A stretch of 64,000 nucleotides of DNA from Allocatelliglobosispora scoriae (GCF_014204945.1 NZ_JACHMN010000003.1:1488001-1552000), one strand, 5' to 3'. Counted from the stretch's first letter, positions 33,505 to 42,310 are shown. Notes: generated from the sequence alone by a model not told the origin. Made by a program: numbers and translations.

Positions 33505-35931
33505 TCAGCACTCGATCGAGACCGGCACGTCGCCGGTGCCGTGGCTGTCGCCGCCGCCGGTCACCACGAACGTGACGGAGTAGCTGCCGTTGCCGAACGG
33601 GTCCGGTGAGGTGAGCCCGACGACATCGGAGCTGTTCGGGTCGATCGTCACCGTCTTCTCGGCGACCGACGAGCCGTCCACCCGCATCTGCACCGTGAAC
33701 TGCTGTGCCGAGCCGTTGTTGAGGGCGGTCACGCGGACCGAGCCGCTGATCGTGGGCGATCCGCAGTCGCCGGCCGAGGCCGACGCCGAGCCGACGGTGA
33801 AGCCCGCCTGGCACGCCGACGGCCCGTTCCAGCTCTTGCTGGAGCCGACGGTGTTGGGCGCCGTCGACGAGACCTGCGCGGTCCCGTCGGCGGTGCCGAC
33901 GCCGGTGCCGACGGTCACGGTCCTGGACTGGGCGCCGCCCGCGCCGAAGGAGACCGAGCTCGTGCTGGTCTCGCCGTTGATGACGGTCTGCAGCGACACC
34001 GTGACGGGCCCGGCGGAGACGCTCACCGTGGCGCTGACGGTCGCGGTGCAGTTGGGCACGCCGCCGATCGAGACCGCGGTGGTGACGCCGGTGACCTGCG
34101 GTTCGATCGTCGCCACCGAGAGGCTCGCCGGAGCCGAGAGGTTGCCCGCGCCGTCGCTCGCCCGCACCTGGTAGGCGTAGGTGGTGCCGGGAGCGAGGCC
34201 GGTGTCGGTGTAGGCGCCGGTGTCCACGGCGAGCAGCCGGGCGCCGTTGCGGTAGACCCAGTAGCCGGTCACGCCGACGTTGTCGACCGACCCGTTCCAG
34301 GCGAGCTTGATCGTCGTCGTGGTCCGGTCGGTGGCGCGCAGGGCGCCGGGAACGCTCGGCGCGGCGGTGTCGGGCGCGGTGAGCGTCGCCGAGGTGACCT
34401 GGGCGCTCGGGTCGGAGACGTTGCCCGCCGCGTCGACCGCCCGCACGGAGTAGGTGTGCGTGGTGCCGGGCGCCAGGCCGTTGTCGGTGAAGCGGGTCCC
34501 GGTCACGTTCCCGACCTGGGAACCGTCCCGCCGCACCTGGTACCGGGCCACCCCGATGTCATCGGTGGCGGCGGTCCAGTTCAGCACGATCGACGTCGTG
34601 GACCGGCCCGTCACGCGTACGCGGGTGGGCGGCGTCGGCTTCGCCGTGTCGGGTACGGCGAGAGTCGTCCCCGCCACCGCCGCGCTCGGCACCGACGCGT
34701 TCCCCGCGGCGTCCACGGCGATGACGGTGTAGGTGTACGCGGTCTTCACGGCGAGCCCGGTGTCCGCGTAGTCCGCCGTCGGTGTCGCGCCGACCTGGAC
34801 ACCGTTGCGCTGAACCCGGTAGCCGGTGACGGCCACGTCGTCGATCGCGGGGGTCCACACCAGGGTGATCACGTTGGTGGTGCGGCCGGAGACGACGAGG
34901 CTCACCGGCTGCTGGGGCGCGGTGGTGTCGGGGGCGCTCGGCGAGGGAGCGGCTGATGGCGTACCGGCCGCAGGGGTTGGCGCCGACGCGGCCGAGTGGG
35001 GCGCGCGGACCTGGGCGAACGCGGCGCCGGCCAGACCGAGCGCGACGACGGCCGCGACGATCACCCAGACGAGGCGGCGGCGGCTGCGGCGCGGCGGTGC
35101 CGGTCTGGCGACCTTGACCCGCTGGGACTTCGTGCGGGGCGTCTCGGCGCTGATCATGCCGAGCACGTTGCTGAGCTGCTCACGGGTGTTGGCGAGGCTG
35201 GGCCGGTGGCCGGGGTCGCGGGAGAGCAGGCCGTCGATGACCGGGGCGAGCGGGCCGCGGTGCCGAGTCGTGCCGCTCCCGCCCGGTGCCGTGCCCTCGA
35301 CGGCGAAGTAGAGCGTCGCGCCGAGGCTGTAGAGGTCGGCGGCGGGCCCGCCGGTGCCGGTGGTGAGCCGTTCCGGCGCCGAGTAACCGGCCGTGCCGCC
35401 GGCGGTGCCGATCGCTGCGAGCGTGCCGTCGGCGGACGGAGCCACGGCCGGGAAGTCGGTGAGCAGGGCGCCGCTGAACTCCGGCACGAGCACATTGGAC
35501 GGTTTGATGGCACCGTGCACGATCCCGGCCTGGTGGGCGGCGATGAGCGCCTCGACGAGCTGGATGCCGAGCCGGGCCGCCCGCGCGGGCTCCCAGGGCC
35601 CGTCCGCCGCGACATCGGCCGCGAGCGAGCGGCCGGTGACGCGCTGCAGCACGATCCAGAGCCGGTCGTGCTCCTCGACGACATCGTGGACGGCGACGAT
35701 GTTGGGGTGCGTGAGCCGGCCGGTGTATCGGGGCTCGAGCCGGGCCTCCTGCAGCAGTGCGGTCCGCTGCTCCTCGGTGGCGCCGTTGGGGAACCGCAGC
35801 TCACGGATGGCGACGGGGATGTCGAGCGTCTCGTCGCGTGCGTCCCAGACGACGCCCGAGTTGCCCGAGCCGATCGGCTCGATGAGCCGGTAGCGCGCGG
35901 TCAGCAGCGCTCCGGCCAGCGGATTCACCAC
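33505..35931 (-). CDS. Membrane-anchored pseudokinase with extracellular fibronectin type III repeats
   Basis: 808 residues. Residues 1-~260 follow the Ser/Thr kinase (PknB-like) fold: glycine loop 'IGSGNSGVVWDARD', 'TAGYSAPERLTTG', 'DLYSLGATLYF'. The catalytic residues are replaced: VAIK reads 'VAIRE' (Lys to Arg), HRD reads 'VHGAIKPSN' (catalytic Asp to Ala) and DFG reads 'TDFPAV'. It should therefore not phosphorylate. After a basic linker there is one transmembrane helix (~288-308), a Pro/Ala-rich stalk, three Fn3 repeats ('DTTAPQQPVSLVVSGRTTNVITLVW', 'VTGYRVQRNG', 'GLAPGTTHTYSVRAVDAAGN') and a ~190-residue C-terminal region with four cysteines. GTG start with AGGAG upstream. Probably a binding sensor or scaffold. 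Confidence 0.8.
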   Translation of the reverse strand: MVNPLAGALLTARYRLIEPIGSGNSGVVWDARDETLDIPVAIRELRFPNGATEEQRTALLQEARLEPRYTGRLTHPNIVAVHDVVEEHDRLWIVLQRVTGRSLAADVAADGPWEPARAARLGIQLVEALIAAHQAGIVHGAIKPSNVLVPEFSGALLTDFPAVAPSADGTLAAIGTAGGTAGYSAPERLTTGTGGPAADLYSLGATLYFAVEGTAPGGSGTTRHRGPLAPVIDGLLSRDPGHRPSLANTREQLSNVLGMISAETPRTKSQRVKVARPAPPRRSRRRLVWVIVAAVVALGLAGAAFAQVRAPHSAASAPTPAAGTPSAAPSPSAPDTTAPQQPVSLVVSGRTTNVITLVWTPAIDDVAVTGYRVQRNGVQVGATPTADYADTGLAVKTAYTYTVIAVDAAGNASVPSAAVAGTTLAVPDTAKPTPPTRVRVTGRSTTSIVLNWTAATDDIGVARYQVRRDGSQVGNVTGTRFTDNGLAPGTTHTYSVRAVDAAGNVSDPSAQVTSATLTAPDTAAPSVPGALRATDRTTTTIKLAWNGSVDNVGVTGYWVYRNGARLLAVDTGAYTDTGLAPGTTYAYQVRASDGAGNLSAPASLSVATIEPQVTGVTTAVSIGGVPNCTATVSATVSVSAGPVTVSLQTVINGETSTSSVSFGAGGAQSRTVTVGTGVGTADGTAQVSSTAPNTVGSSKSWNGPSACQAGFTVGSASASAGDCGSPTISGSVRVTALNNGSAQQFTVQMRVDGSSVAEKTVTIDPNSSDVVGLTSPDPFGNGSYSVTFVVTGGGDSHGTGDVPVSIEC

Positions 35932-36042
35932 GGGGCGCTCCTGAGGTCATGGGTGGTGCACACGTCGCCACAGTGGACCACATCGTCCGATGTCGCGGAA
36001 GGACGGCCGGTGGCCGCTGTCGCGGTCCACCGGCCGGCCGTG

Positions 36043-36669
36043 CTACGGAGTGTAAGGGGCGTCGGTGTGGGACTGCTCCTTGAGGATTGTCCCGTCGGTG
36101 GCGTAGATCGCGGTCCGCTTGATGCTCACGCCCGCAGCCGGGCCGTCGGCGGGCCGGGTCAGGTAGACGAGGGTCAGCTTCTTGTCCGCGACGGTCACCG
36201 ACTCGATCGGGTCGCGGTCGCCGAGCGCGAAGTGGACCACGCACTGCGCCCGGTCGGCGCCCTTGGTGCAGAGCATCACCGACCAGGTCCGGCCGGTCGT
36301 GTCGACGATGCTGTTCATGATCGTGCCGACGGTGACGTTGCCGATCTCCCCGCCCAGGTCACCGGTGGTGCAAGGCTGCTGCACGACGAGGTTGAGACCG
36401 TCCTCACCGGAGAAGATCCCCTCGGTCAGGGGCGCGCCGTCCTTACCGAAGGCGTAGTAGGGGTCGATGAGCCCGCGGACGATCGAGCCCTTGATCTCGG
36501 CGCAGGTCGGCGCCGCGGCGAGCGGCTTCGCCGGGCTCGGCGACGGGCTGAGCTGGGTGCTGACCGTGGGAGACGAGCTGTCCGGGCTGTCCTTCGGGCA
36601 GCCCGCGAGCAGGCTGACGAGGGCGACCGCGGCCGTGAGCTGGAGCGCGGTACTGGGGCGGTACGGCAT
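36043..36669 (-). CDS. Lipoprotein of unknown function
   Basis: 208 residues with lipobox 'VSLLAGC' and a Ser/Pro linker ('SSSPTVSTQLSPSPSPAK'). The globular part has three cysteines in 'PTCAEIKGSI', 'QQPCTTGDLGG' and 'VMLCTKGADRAQC'. No family recognised. Same strand as the pseudokinase downstream (110-bp gap), so the two could be co-expressed. Confidence 0.7.
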   Translation of the reverse strand: MPYRPSTALQLTAAVALVSLLAGCPKDSPDSSSPTVSTQLSPSPSPAKPLAAAPTCAEIKGSIVRGLIDPYYAFGKDGAPLTEGIFSGEDGLNLVVQQPCTTGDLGGEIGNVTVGTIMNSIVDTTGRTWSVMLCTKGADRAQCVVHFALGDRDPIESVTVADKKLTLVYLTRPADGPAAGVSIKRTAIYATDGTILKEQSHTDAPYTP

Positions 36670-36793
36670 GTCCGGGGGTCCTTTGCGGCGCGGGTGGTGT
36701 GGAGATCACTGCACCCTAGAGCCGCGAGGAGCCGCGCCCGCGAGCCGAGTCGCCTGCCCGACACCGATCAGGGCTGACCGGCTGAGGGGGTGG

Positions 36794-36825
36794 CCGCCGT
36801 GCCGGCTTGACCGCCGGCACGGCGG
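36794..36825 (-). terminator. Hairpin terminator after heme peroxidase gene
   Basis: 13-bp stem CCGCCGTGCCGGC/GCCGGCACGGCGG with a 6-base loop, about 25 bases beyond the stop of the minus-strand peroxidase gene. Confidence 0.7.
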
Positions 36826-36849
36826 TTGGTTCACACCTCGGGGGTACGC

Positions 36850-39774
36850 CTACCGCCGGCGCCGCCGACCGTGCCGGGTCCCGGCGCGGACCGGCACGAT
36901 CCCGGCCGGACCGCGCACCGGCACGCTGCCGGGGCTCTCCTCGTGCTGGCGGCCGACCGTGATCGTGGCGGCCGTGCCCGCCCGGGCAGTGCCCACGGGG
37001 TTCGCCGCCTGTGCCGTGAGCCCGGGCGCTCCCGGCAGCCGGAACACGTTGGCGGACAACTCGGCCTGTGGTATGTCGGTGTTGAGCGCGATCAGCTGCG
37101 CCAACGTCTGGTGCGAGTCGATCCCGAAGGTCTGCTTCACATAATCCTGCAGCGGGTCGTTGAGGTAGAAGAACCGGTCCCCGTCGCGGGCGGCGGCGAA
37201 CTGCCGCTGCCAGATCGCGAGCTGCAGCTCACCCATCTCGGTGCCGGGGACGTGCTTCTCGGCGACCATGCCGGTGAAGGCGTCGACGTTGGCGACGAGC
37301 CCGTAGACGGCCCGCAGCCGCGCCGCGAGCGTGGTCCGCCGGACCACCCGGGTGGCGTTGTCGGCCTCCACCGTGGTCGGGTTGCCGTCGATGTCGAAGA
37401 GCTGCACGATGTCGAGGCTGTTCGGGTCGTCGATCTCGTGCCCGGGGGTGAGCAGGGGGTCGGCGGTGAAGGTCTCCCGCCCCTCGCCGGTGATCGCGGT
37501 GAAGGAGCCCTTCGACGGCAGGCCGTAGGCGTTGCGCAGCTCGTTGTAGCCGGGCAGGCCGTGGTCGCGGCCCCGCTGCACGTCGATCGCGCCGAGGTCG
37601 ACGACGCCGCGGAAGCACTGCGGCAGGGTCGGCCCGTCCAGGCAGCCGGGGTTGCCCGCGACCGGGATCTGGAAGAGCACGCTGCGGAGCTGGTTGTCGA
37701 TCATCTCGTCGTTGCGGTACTCCGACTCGCCGCCGATCCCCTGGAGCACCGGGCCGAGCTGGATCTGGTTGACCAGGTCGGGGTTGAAGAACGCGGCGTT
37801 GAGCGGCACCGCGATCTCCACGTCGTCCCCGTCGACCGCGACCTCGACACCCTGGGCTTCCAGCGCGGCGAGGGTGGCCGGGGAGTAGCGGTCGGCGTCG
37901 GCCTCGAACTCCATCTCGCCGTGGATCTGGCTGTGCGCGCGGTAGCCGACCGCGGCGAACTCCTGCGACACCGACGGGTCCCGGGTCTCGTCATATCCCT
38001 GGTAGGGCGGCAGCGTCACCCCCATCGCGGGCAGGAACTCGGTGTAGGTGATGTGCTGCTGCTCGGCGATGACCACCGCCCGGGCGATCTGGAACCTGTC
38101 CTGCTGCGACATGGTCGCCGGGAGCAGGGACACGATCCGGTTGTGCTCGCGGGCGAAGAGCGTCTGGGTGGCGGTGAGCGCGATGTTCTCGTTGGCGCGC
38201 ACGTCACCGGCGACGACGGCTCGGTGGGGTGTGCCGATCAGCCTGCCGTCCACCGACATCACGGGCGCGGCGGCCGGGTTGCCCCGGCTGTCGCGGCGGG
38301 GCAGGTAGCCGCCCGGCAGGAAGAGGGTGGCGCTGTTGTTGGTGGGATCGCCGTCCTGGGAGCCGTCGCGCAGCCAGTCCAGCCGGGCGTCGGACCCGCC
38401 GTAGACGGCCCAGGCGTCGATGAACGAGCTGATCGTGTTGAGCTGCTGCCGGGGGTTGGCGACCCCGGTGCCGGGAGCGGGGACGGATCGGGTGAACGGC
38501 ACCACGCCCAGGTCGTTGGCGAAGGTCTCCATCGGGTCGGCGGCGTTGAAGGGGATATCGGCGGCGGTCCCGGCCTCCTGTCGCAGGCCCAGGGTGTGGT
38601 CGAGGAACTGCCCCCAGACGTTGCCCCACTGGGTGACCCCGCGCTCGGAGAAGACGTTGACGTTGCCGTCATTGAAGATCCGGTTGGAGACGTACCGGGG
38701 ATTGGGCCCGGCCACCATCGCGCTGCGGCCGTCGGCATAGCGGGCGGTCGAGACCCGGGAGTAGGGGCTGCCCGAGGTGCCGAGCGCGGGGTTGGCGAGG
38801 TTGTTGCCCGCCCCGGTCAGGGTCTCCGCCTCCCACGTGCCCAGGATCGGCAGGCTCGGCATGCCGAAGACCTGCAGCTCCCAGAGCGAGTAGCCGTAGG
38901 CGGTGTGCCGGGCGGTGCCGTAGATCCGCAGATAGCGGCCGGTGCCGCTGACCGTCAGAGACTGCGTGCCGCCGGTGCCGCTCGTCGTCGAATAGGCGGT
39001 GGTCCAGGCCGTCCCGGTGTCGGAGAGCTGCACCTGGAACGCGGTGGCGTAGGACGCCTGCCAGATCAGCAGCACCTGGCAGATCCGCTGCGACGAGCCG
39101 AGGTCCACCTGGAGCCACTGCGGATCGGCGAAGGCGCTGGACCACCGGGTCGCGGTGTTGCCGTCGACCGCGGCCGACGCCGGGGTGCCGCCGTTCTCGG
39201 TGGAGGAGGCGGTCACCGGCCGGTTCAGCGCGGCGTTGGCCGTGCCGCACCGGGCCCGGACGAACGAGCCCCGGACCTGGAACTCCCACAGCGAGAAGCC
39301 GTAGGCGGTCTGCCGGGCGGTCCCGTAGAACCGCACGTAGCGACCGGTGCCGGCGACCGCGACGGTCTGCGTGCCGCCGGTGCCGGTGCTCGTCGAGTAG
39401 ACGGTCGTCCACGTCGTCGCGTTGTCGGAGACCTGGAGCTGGAACGCGGTGGCGTAGGCGGTCTGCCAGGCCAGCGTGACCTGGCTGATCGAGGCCGGGG
39501 CGCCGAGGTCGACCCGCAGCCACTGCGGATCGCTGAAGGCGCTGGACCAGCGGGTGGTGCCGTTGCCGTCGACCGCCGCCGACGCCGGGGTGGCGGCGCT
39601 CTCGGTGGACGACGCGGTGGCCGGCCTGCCCTGTGACAGCAGGGCGGGCGCGGCCTGGGCGGGTGCTGCGGTTGCGGACATGATCGAGCCGATGAGCAGC
39701 GCGATCATCGCCGCTGCGGTGATGCGACGGGCCGGCCTGGGACGGGGCGCGGCGGAACGGAGGACGGTTGGCAT
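36850..39774 (-). CDS. Secreted animal-type heme peroxidase with two discoidin (F5/8C) domains
   Basis: 974 residues. ATG at 39774 with GGGAG upstream; the open frame to 39942 lacks support. Signal peptide to ~residue 45. Two F5/8 type C domains (about 45-170 and 185-310) with 'NGTTRWSSAFSDPQWLRVDLG' and 'NTATRWSSAFADPQWLQVDLG' cores bind glycans or surfaces. The peroxidase domain carries the distal Asp-His in 'WGQFLDHTLGL', 'LFAREHNRIV' (distal Arg region), the proximal His region 'VGYRAHSQIHGEMEF' and 'DVQRGRDHGLPGYNELR'. Bacterial members use H2O2 to oxidise halides or organics outside the cell. The Asp that bonds heme covalently in mammalian enzymes is kept. Single gene. Confidence 0.88.
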   Translation of the reverse strand: MPTVLRSAAPRPRPARRITAAAMIALLIGSIMSATAAPAQAAPALLSQGRPATASSTESAATPASAAVDGNGTTRWSSAFSDPQWLRVDLGAPASISQVTLAWQTAYATAFQLQVSDNATTWTTVYSTSTGTGGTQTVAVAGTGRYVRFYGTARQTAYGFSLWEFQVRGSFVRARCGTANAALNRPVTASSTENGGTPASAAVDGNTATRWSSAFADPQWLQVDLGSSQRICQVLLIWQASYATAFQVQLSDTGTAWTTAYSTTSGTGGTQSLTVSGTGRYLRIYGTARHTAYGYSLWELQVFGMPSLPILGTWEAETLTGAGNNLANPALGTSGSPYSRVSTARYADGRSAMVAGPNPRYVSNRIFNDGNVNVFSERGVTQWGNVWGQFLDHTLGLRQEAGTAADIPFNAADPMETFANDLGVVPFTRSVPAPGTGVANPRQQLNTISSFIDAWAVYGGSDARLDWLRDGSQDGDPTNNSATLFLPGGYLPRRDSRGNPAAAPVMSVDGRLIGTPHRAVVAGDVRANENIALTATQTLFAREHNRIVSLLPATMSQQDRFQIARAVVIAEQQHITYTEFLPAMGVTLPPYQGYDETRDPSVSQEFAAVGYRAHSQIHGEMEFEADADRYSPATLAALEAQGVEVAVDGDDVEIAVPLNAAFFNPDLVNQIQLGPVLQGIGGESEYRNDEMIDNQLRSVLFQIPVAGNPGCLDGPTLPQCFRGVVDLGAIDVQRGRDHGLPGYNELRNAYGLPSKGSFTAITGEGRETFTADPLLTPGHEIDDPNSLDIVQLFDIDGNPTTVEADNATRVVRRTTLAARLRAVYGLVANVDAFTGMVAEKHVPGTEMGELQLAIWQRQFAAARDGDRFFYLNDPLQDYVKQTFGIDSHQTLAQLIALNTDIPQAELSANVFRLPGAPGLTAQAANPVGTARAGTAATITVGRQHEESPGSVPVRGPAGIVPVRAGTRHGRRRRR

Positions 39775-39935
39775 GACACATCTCCCTGCTCGGGACGGTC
39801 GGAGCACGTCCACCGGGCAGGTGGCGCGGGCTCCGTGCAGAGAGCGCTCTCGGGGAGAAGATTCGTCCCCGAGGGGCCGCGCTGTCAATACCCGTCGATA
39901 TCCCCAGCTCCTGACCGCGTTCGGGCGGCTTTTCC

Positions 39936-39960
39936 GCACCAACTCTTGAAGAGTCGGTGC
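39936..39960. repeat. Family A palindrome, copy A5
   Basis: GCACC AACTCTTGAAGAGTCGGTGC: the outer bases are GCACC/GGTGC instead of GGACC/GGTCC of other copies, changed in both arms. It lies in the 300-bp gap between the divergent peroxidase and DGPF genes; nothing else is recognised there apart from their start regions. Confidence 0.8.
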
Positions 39961-40076
39961 TGATGGGGGGCGAACCTGGGGGAGGATCTCTTCAGCGGGG
40001 ATGTCCGGGTGGGGTCGGTGGCTCCGACGTCTCCGGTGAGAGGTGCCGCAGGGGCGCCGGTGAACGAGGAGCGGTC

Positions 40077-40493
40077 ATGAAATACATGATCTTGATGTAC
40101 GGCTCTCAGCACGACTACGACATCATGACGGGCAAGGCGACGGACGGGCCGGTCTTCGCGCCGGAGGACTTCGCGCCGATGCACGCGTTCATGGAGTCGT
40201 TCACGGCCGAGCTGATCGAGTCCGGCGAGTTCGTCGACACGCAGGGGCTCGACGCGCCCGTGCACAGCCGGCGGGTGCGGCTGCGCAGCGGCGTACCGGT
40301 CGTCACCGACGGGCCCTATGCCGAGACCGAGGAGGTGCTCGCCGGGTTCTGGCTCGTCGAGTGCGCGAGCTTCGACCGGGCCACCGAGATCGCCGCCCGG
40401 CTCGGCGCCTGCCCCAGCCCCGGCGGGATCTGGTCCGAGAGCTACGCCGACGTCCGGCCGATCCTCGACAGCCGGGCCGACCTGGACGGGTGA
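40077..40493 (+). CDS. DGPF/YCII-family protein partnered with ECF42 sigma factor
   Basis: 138 residues: 'MKYMILMYGS' at the start, 'RLRSGVPVVTDGPYAETEEVLAGFWLVE' in the middle (the DGPF motif, here DGPY) and 'CPSPGGIWSESYADVRPI' at the end. Such proteins are co-encoded with ECF42 sigma factors, but their biochemical role is unknown; YCII relatives use a His-Asp pair. GAGGA stands six bases before the ATG. The stop overlaps the sigma gene start as TGATG. Confidence 0.85.
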   Translation: MKYMILMYGSQHDYDIMTGKATDGPVFAPEDFAPMHAFMESFTAELIESGEFVDTQGLDAPVHSRRVRLRSGVPVVTDGPYAETEEVLAGFWLVECASFDRATEIAARLGACPSPGGIWSESYADVRPILDSRADLDG

Positions 40494-41737
40494 TGTCTCC
40501 GGTGCCTCCGGTGCCTTCCGTGCCGTCGGTGCCTTTCGTGGCCTCGGTGCCCGAGGACCTGCTCCGCCGCCTGGCGCCGCAGGTCCTCGGCGCGCTGGTG
40601 CGGCGTTACGGCCACTTCGACACCGCTGAGGACGCGGTGCAGGAGGCGCTGCTCGCCGCCGCCACGCAGTGGCCCGTCGAAGGGCTGCCGGACAACCCTC
40701 GGGCCTGGCTCATCACCGTCGCGTCCCGCCGCCTCACCGATCTGCTCCGCAGCGAGCAGGCCCGGCGCCGCCGGGAGGACGATCTCGCCCGGTGGGAACT
40801 GCCGCCCGGGACCGTCTCGGACGCCGACGACACGCTCATCCTGCTCTTCCTCTGCTGCCACCCGTCGCTGACGCCGTCGTCGCAGATCGCGCTCACCCTG
40901 CGCGCCGTCGGCGGTCTCACCACCGCCGAGGTCGCCCGCGCGTTCCTCGTCCCCGAAGCCACCATGACCAGGCGGATCACGCGCGCCAAGCAGGCCATCC
41001 GGTCCAGCGGCATTCCCTTCGGGATGCCACCCGAGCCCGAGCGGCTCGGCGCCGTCCTGCACGTGCTCTATCTGATCTTCAATGAGGGGTACGCCACCAC
41101 GGCCGGCCCGAACCTGCACCGCGTCGAACTCGCCGTCGAGGCGATCCGGCTGGCCCGGATGGTCAGGGCGCTGCTCCCGGCCGATGGCGAAGTGGCCGGG
41201 CTGCTCGCGTTGATGCTGCTCACCGATGCGCGGCGGCATGCGCGTACCGGTCCGGGCGGCGAGCTGATCCCCATGGCCGAGCAGGACCGCAGCCGGTGGA
41301 ACGCCGGGGCCATCGCCGAGGGCGTCGCGCTGCTCACCGAGGCGCTGCCCCGGGGCGCGATCGGCCCCTACCAGCTGCAGGCGGCGATCGCGGCGGTCCA
41401 CGACGAGGCGCCGAGCGCCGCCGAGACGGACTGGCCGCAGATCCTCGCCCTCTATGAGCTGCTGCTCCGGCTCTCCGACAATCCGGTGGTGGCCCTCAAC
41501 CACGCCGTCGCGGTAGCCATGGTCCACGGCCCCCACGCCGGACTCGACCTGCTCTCGGGCGTGGCGTCCGACGAGCGGATGGCCGCCGACCACCGGCTGC
41601 CCGCGGTCCGGGCCCACCTGCTGGAGCTCGCCGGAGACCTGACCGGGGCCCGGGAGTCCTATCTGGAGGCTGCGTCCCTGTCGAGCAGCCTCCCCCAGCA
41701 GCGCTACCTGAACACCCGGGCCACCCGCCTCCTCTGA
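40493..41737 (+). CDS. ECF42-type RNA polymerase sigma factor with TPR-like C-terminal extension
   Basis: 414 residues, twice a normal ECF sigma factor. Sigma-2 'YGHFDTAEDAVQEALLAAATQWP' with 'NPRAWLITVASRRLTDLLRSE'; sigma-4 'QIALTLRAVGGLTTAEVARAFLVPEATMTRRITRAKQAI'. The C-terminal ~230 residues are helical ('VLYLIFNEGY', 'RLARMVRALLPADGEVAGLLALMLL', 'DNPVVALNHAVAVAMVHGP'). This extension is typical of ECF42, where it controls activity, and no anti-sigma factor is needed. It overlaps the DGPF gene by one base. The first ~20 residues are a repetitive VPSVP stretch, unusual for the family. Confidence 0.88.
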   Translation: MSPVPPVPSVPSVPFVASVPEDLLRRLAPQVLGALVRRYGHFDTAEDAVQEALLAAATQWPVEGLPDNPRAWLITVASRRLTDLLRSEQARRRREDDLARWELPPGTVSDADDTLILLFLCCHPSLTPSSQIALTLRAVGGLTTAEVARAFLVPEATMTRRITRAKQAIRSSGIPFGMPPEPERLGAVLHVLYLIFNEGYATTAGPNLHRVELAVEAIRLARMVRALLPADGEVAGLLALMLLTDARRHARTGPGGELIPMAEQDRSRWNAGAIAEGVALLTEALPRGAIGPYQLQAAIAAVHDEAPSAAETDWPQILALYELLLRLSDNPVVALNHAVAVAMVHGPHAGLDLLSGVASDERMAADHRLPAVRAHLLELAGDLTGARESYLEAASLSSSLPQQRYLNTRATRLL

Positions 41738-41754
41738 CCCGTCCCGTCGCGGCA

Positions 41755-41787
41755 TGATCGCGCTGTTTCCCGGAAACAACGCGATCA
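41755..41787. repeat. Family D, short copy D7 (33 bp)
   Basis: Outer ends TGATCGCG/CGCGATCA and a single TTTCCCGGAAA core: the middle 42 bases of the 75-bp form are missing, as if the two cores recombined. Confidence 0.8.
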
Positions 41788-41812
41788 TCGTCGGCTGGTG
41801 CGCCCAAGATCG

Positions 41813-41836
41813 GCGCAACTCTTCAAGAGTTGGTGC
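41813..41836. repeat. Family A palindrome, copy A6
   Basis: GCGCAACTCTTCAAGAGTTGGTGC, orientation with central C like copies A1 and A8. Confidence 0.8.
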
Positions 41837-41863
41837 TATGGCGGTGTGCGGGGCCGGGTGGGG

Positions 41864-41929
41864 GTCACGGTTTGCAGCAAAGCGTGGCCATTTCGCTTCG
41901 CGAGGCCACGCTTTGCTGCAAACCGTGAC
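41864..41929. repeat. Family B 66-bp palindromic repeat, copy B3
   Basis: 26-base perfect arms GTCACGGTTTGCAGCAAAGC... around a 14-base loop. Base 7 of the arm (G for T) differs from B1/B2 in both arms together, a compensatory change. Confidence 0.9.
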
Positions 41930-41960
41930 GGGGGACCGGCAGTGTCCGGGGAACGCAGCC

Positions 41961-41988
41961 GGTGCGCGGTGCGCGGTGCGCGGTGCGG
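41961..41988 (+). repeat. Short tandem repeat, four 7-bp units
   Basis: GGTGCGC repeated three times followed by GGTGCGG, within a GC-rich low-complexity stretch continuing to about 42060. Confidence 0.75.
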
Positions 41989-42099
41989 GCGCGGTGCGCG
42001 GGGCATAGGCGATGCGCAGGCGTGGGTACGGTGCGATGCATAGGGGCGATGCGCGGGCGATCGGCGTGGGGTGTTGGGTGCAGGTGGGGGTGCCGGGTT

Positions 42100-42122
42100 A
42101 GGACCAACTCTTGAAGAGTTGC
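42100..42122. repeat. Family A palindrome, copy A7
   Basis: AGGACCAACTCTTGAAGAGTTGC followed by GGCGGGCGGGG, the same kind of tail as A4. Confidence 0.8.
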
Positions 42123-42159
42123 GGCGGGCGGGGGTCCGGGAGCGACTGTTCCACGCGCA

Positions 42160-42234
42160 TGATCGCGTTGTTTCGCGGAAACAAGCCCATCGGGCGCCTG
42201 CTGAGCGCCTTATTTCCGGGAAACGGCGCGATCA
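42160..42234. repeat. Family D 75-bp palindrome, copy D8
   Basis: Ends TGATCGCG...CGCGATCA with GCGC outside on both ends. Followed by three decayed GTGATC...-type half copies up to 42315 (GGCGTGATC at 42264 and 42304). Confidence 0.85.
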
Positions 42235-42310
42235 TGCGCGTGGAGCGCCTTACTTCCCCGAAGTGGCGTGATCTCATACGCGCTGAGCGCCCTTCGCGGA
42301 CGTGGCGTGA

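Larger units (their letters stand above)
41738..42310. other. 573-bp gene-free repeat island between convergent genes
   Basis: Holds D7, A6, B3, the 7-bp tandem repeat, A7 and D8 in that order, so three repeat families are interleaved. No credible coding frame. It separates the ends of the ECF42 and membrane-protein genes. Confidence 0.85.

Noticed and set aside
34996-36777. 593-codon plus-strand open frame over the pseudokinase and lipoprotein genes
   Set aside because: Spans two well-supported minus-strand genes and the gap between them; low-complexity sequence; no ribosome site.
36826-39636. 936-codon plus-strand open frame opposite the heme peroxidase
   Set aside because: Shadow frame: Gly/Val/Asp-rich, no domain, while the other strand encodes a complete peroxidase.
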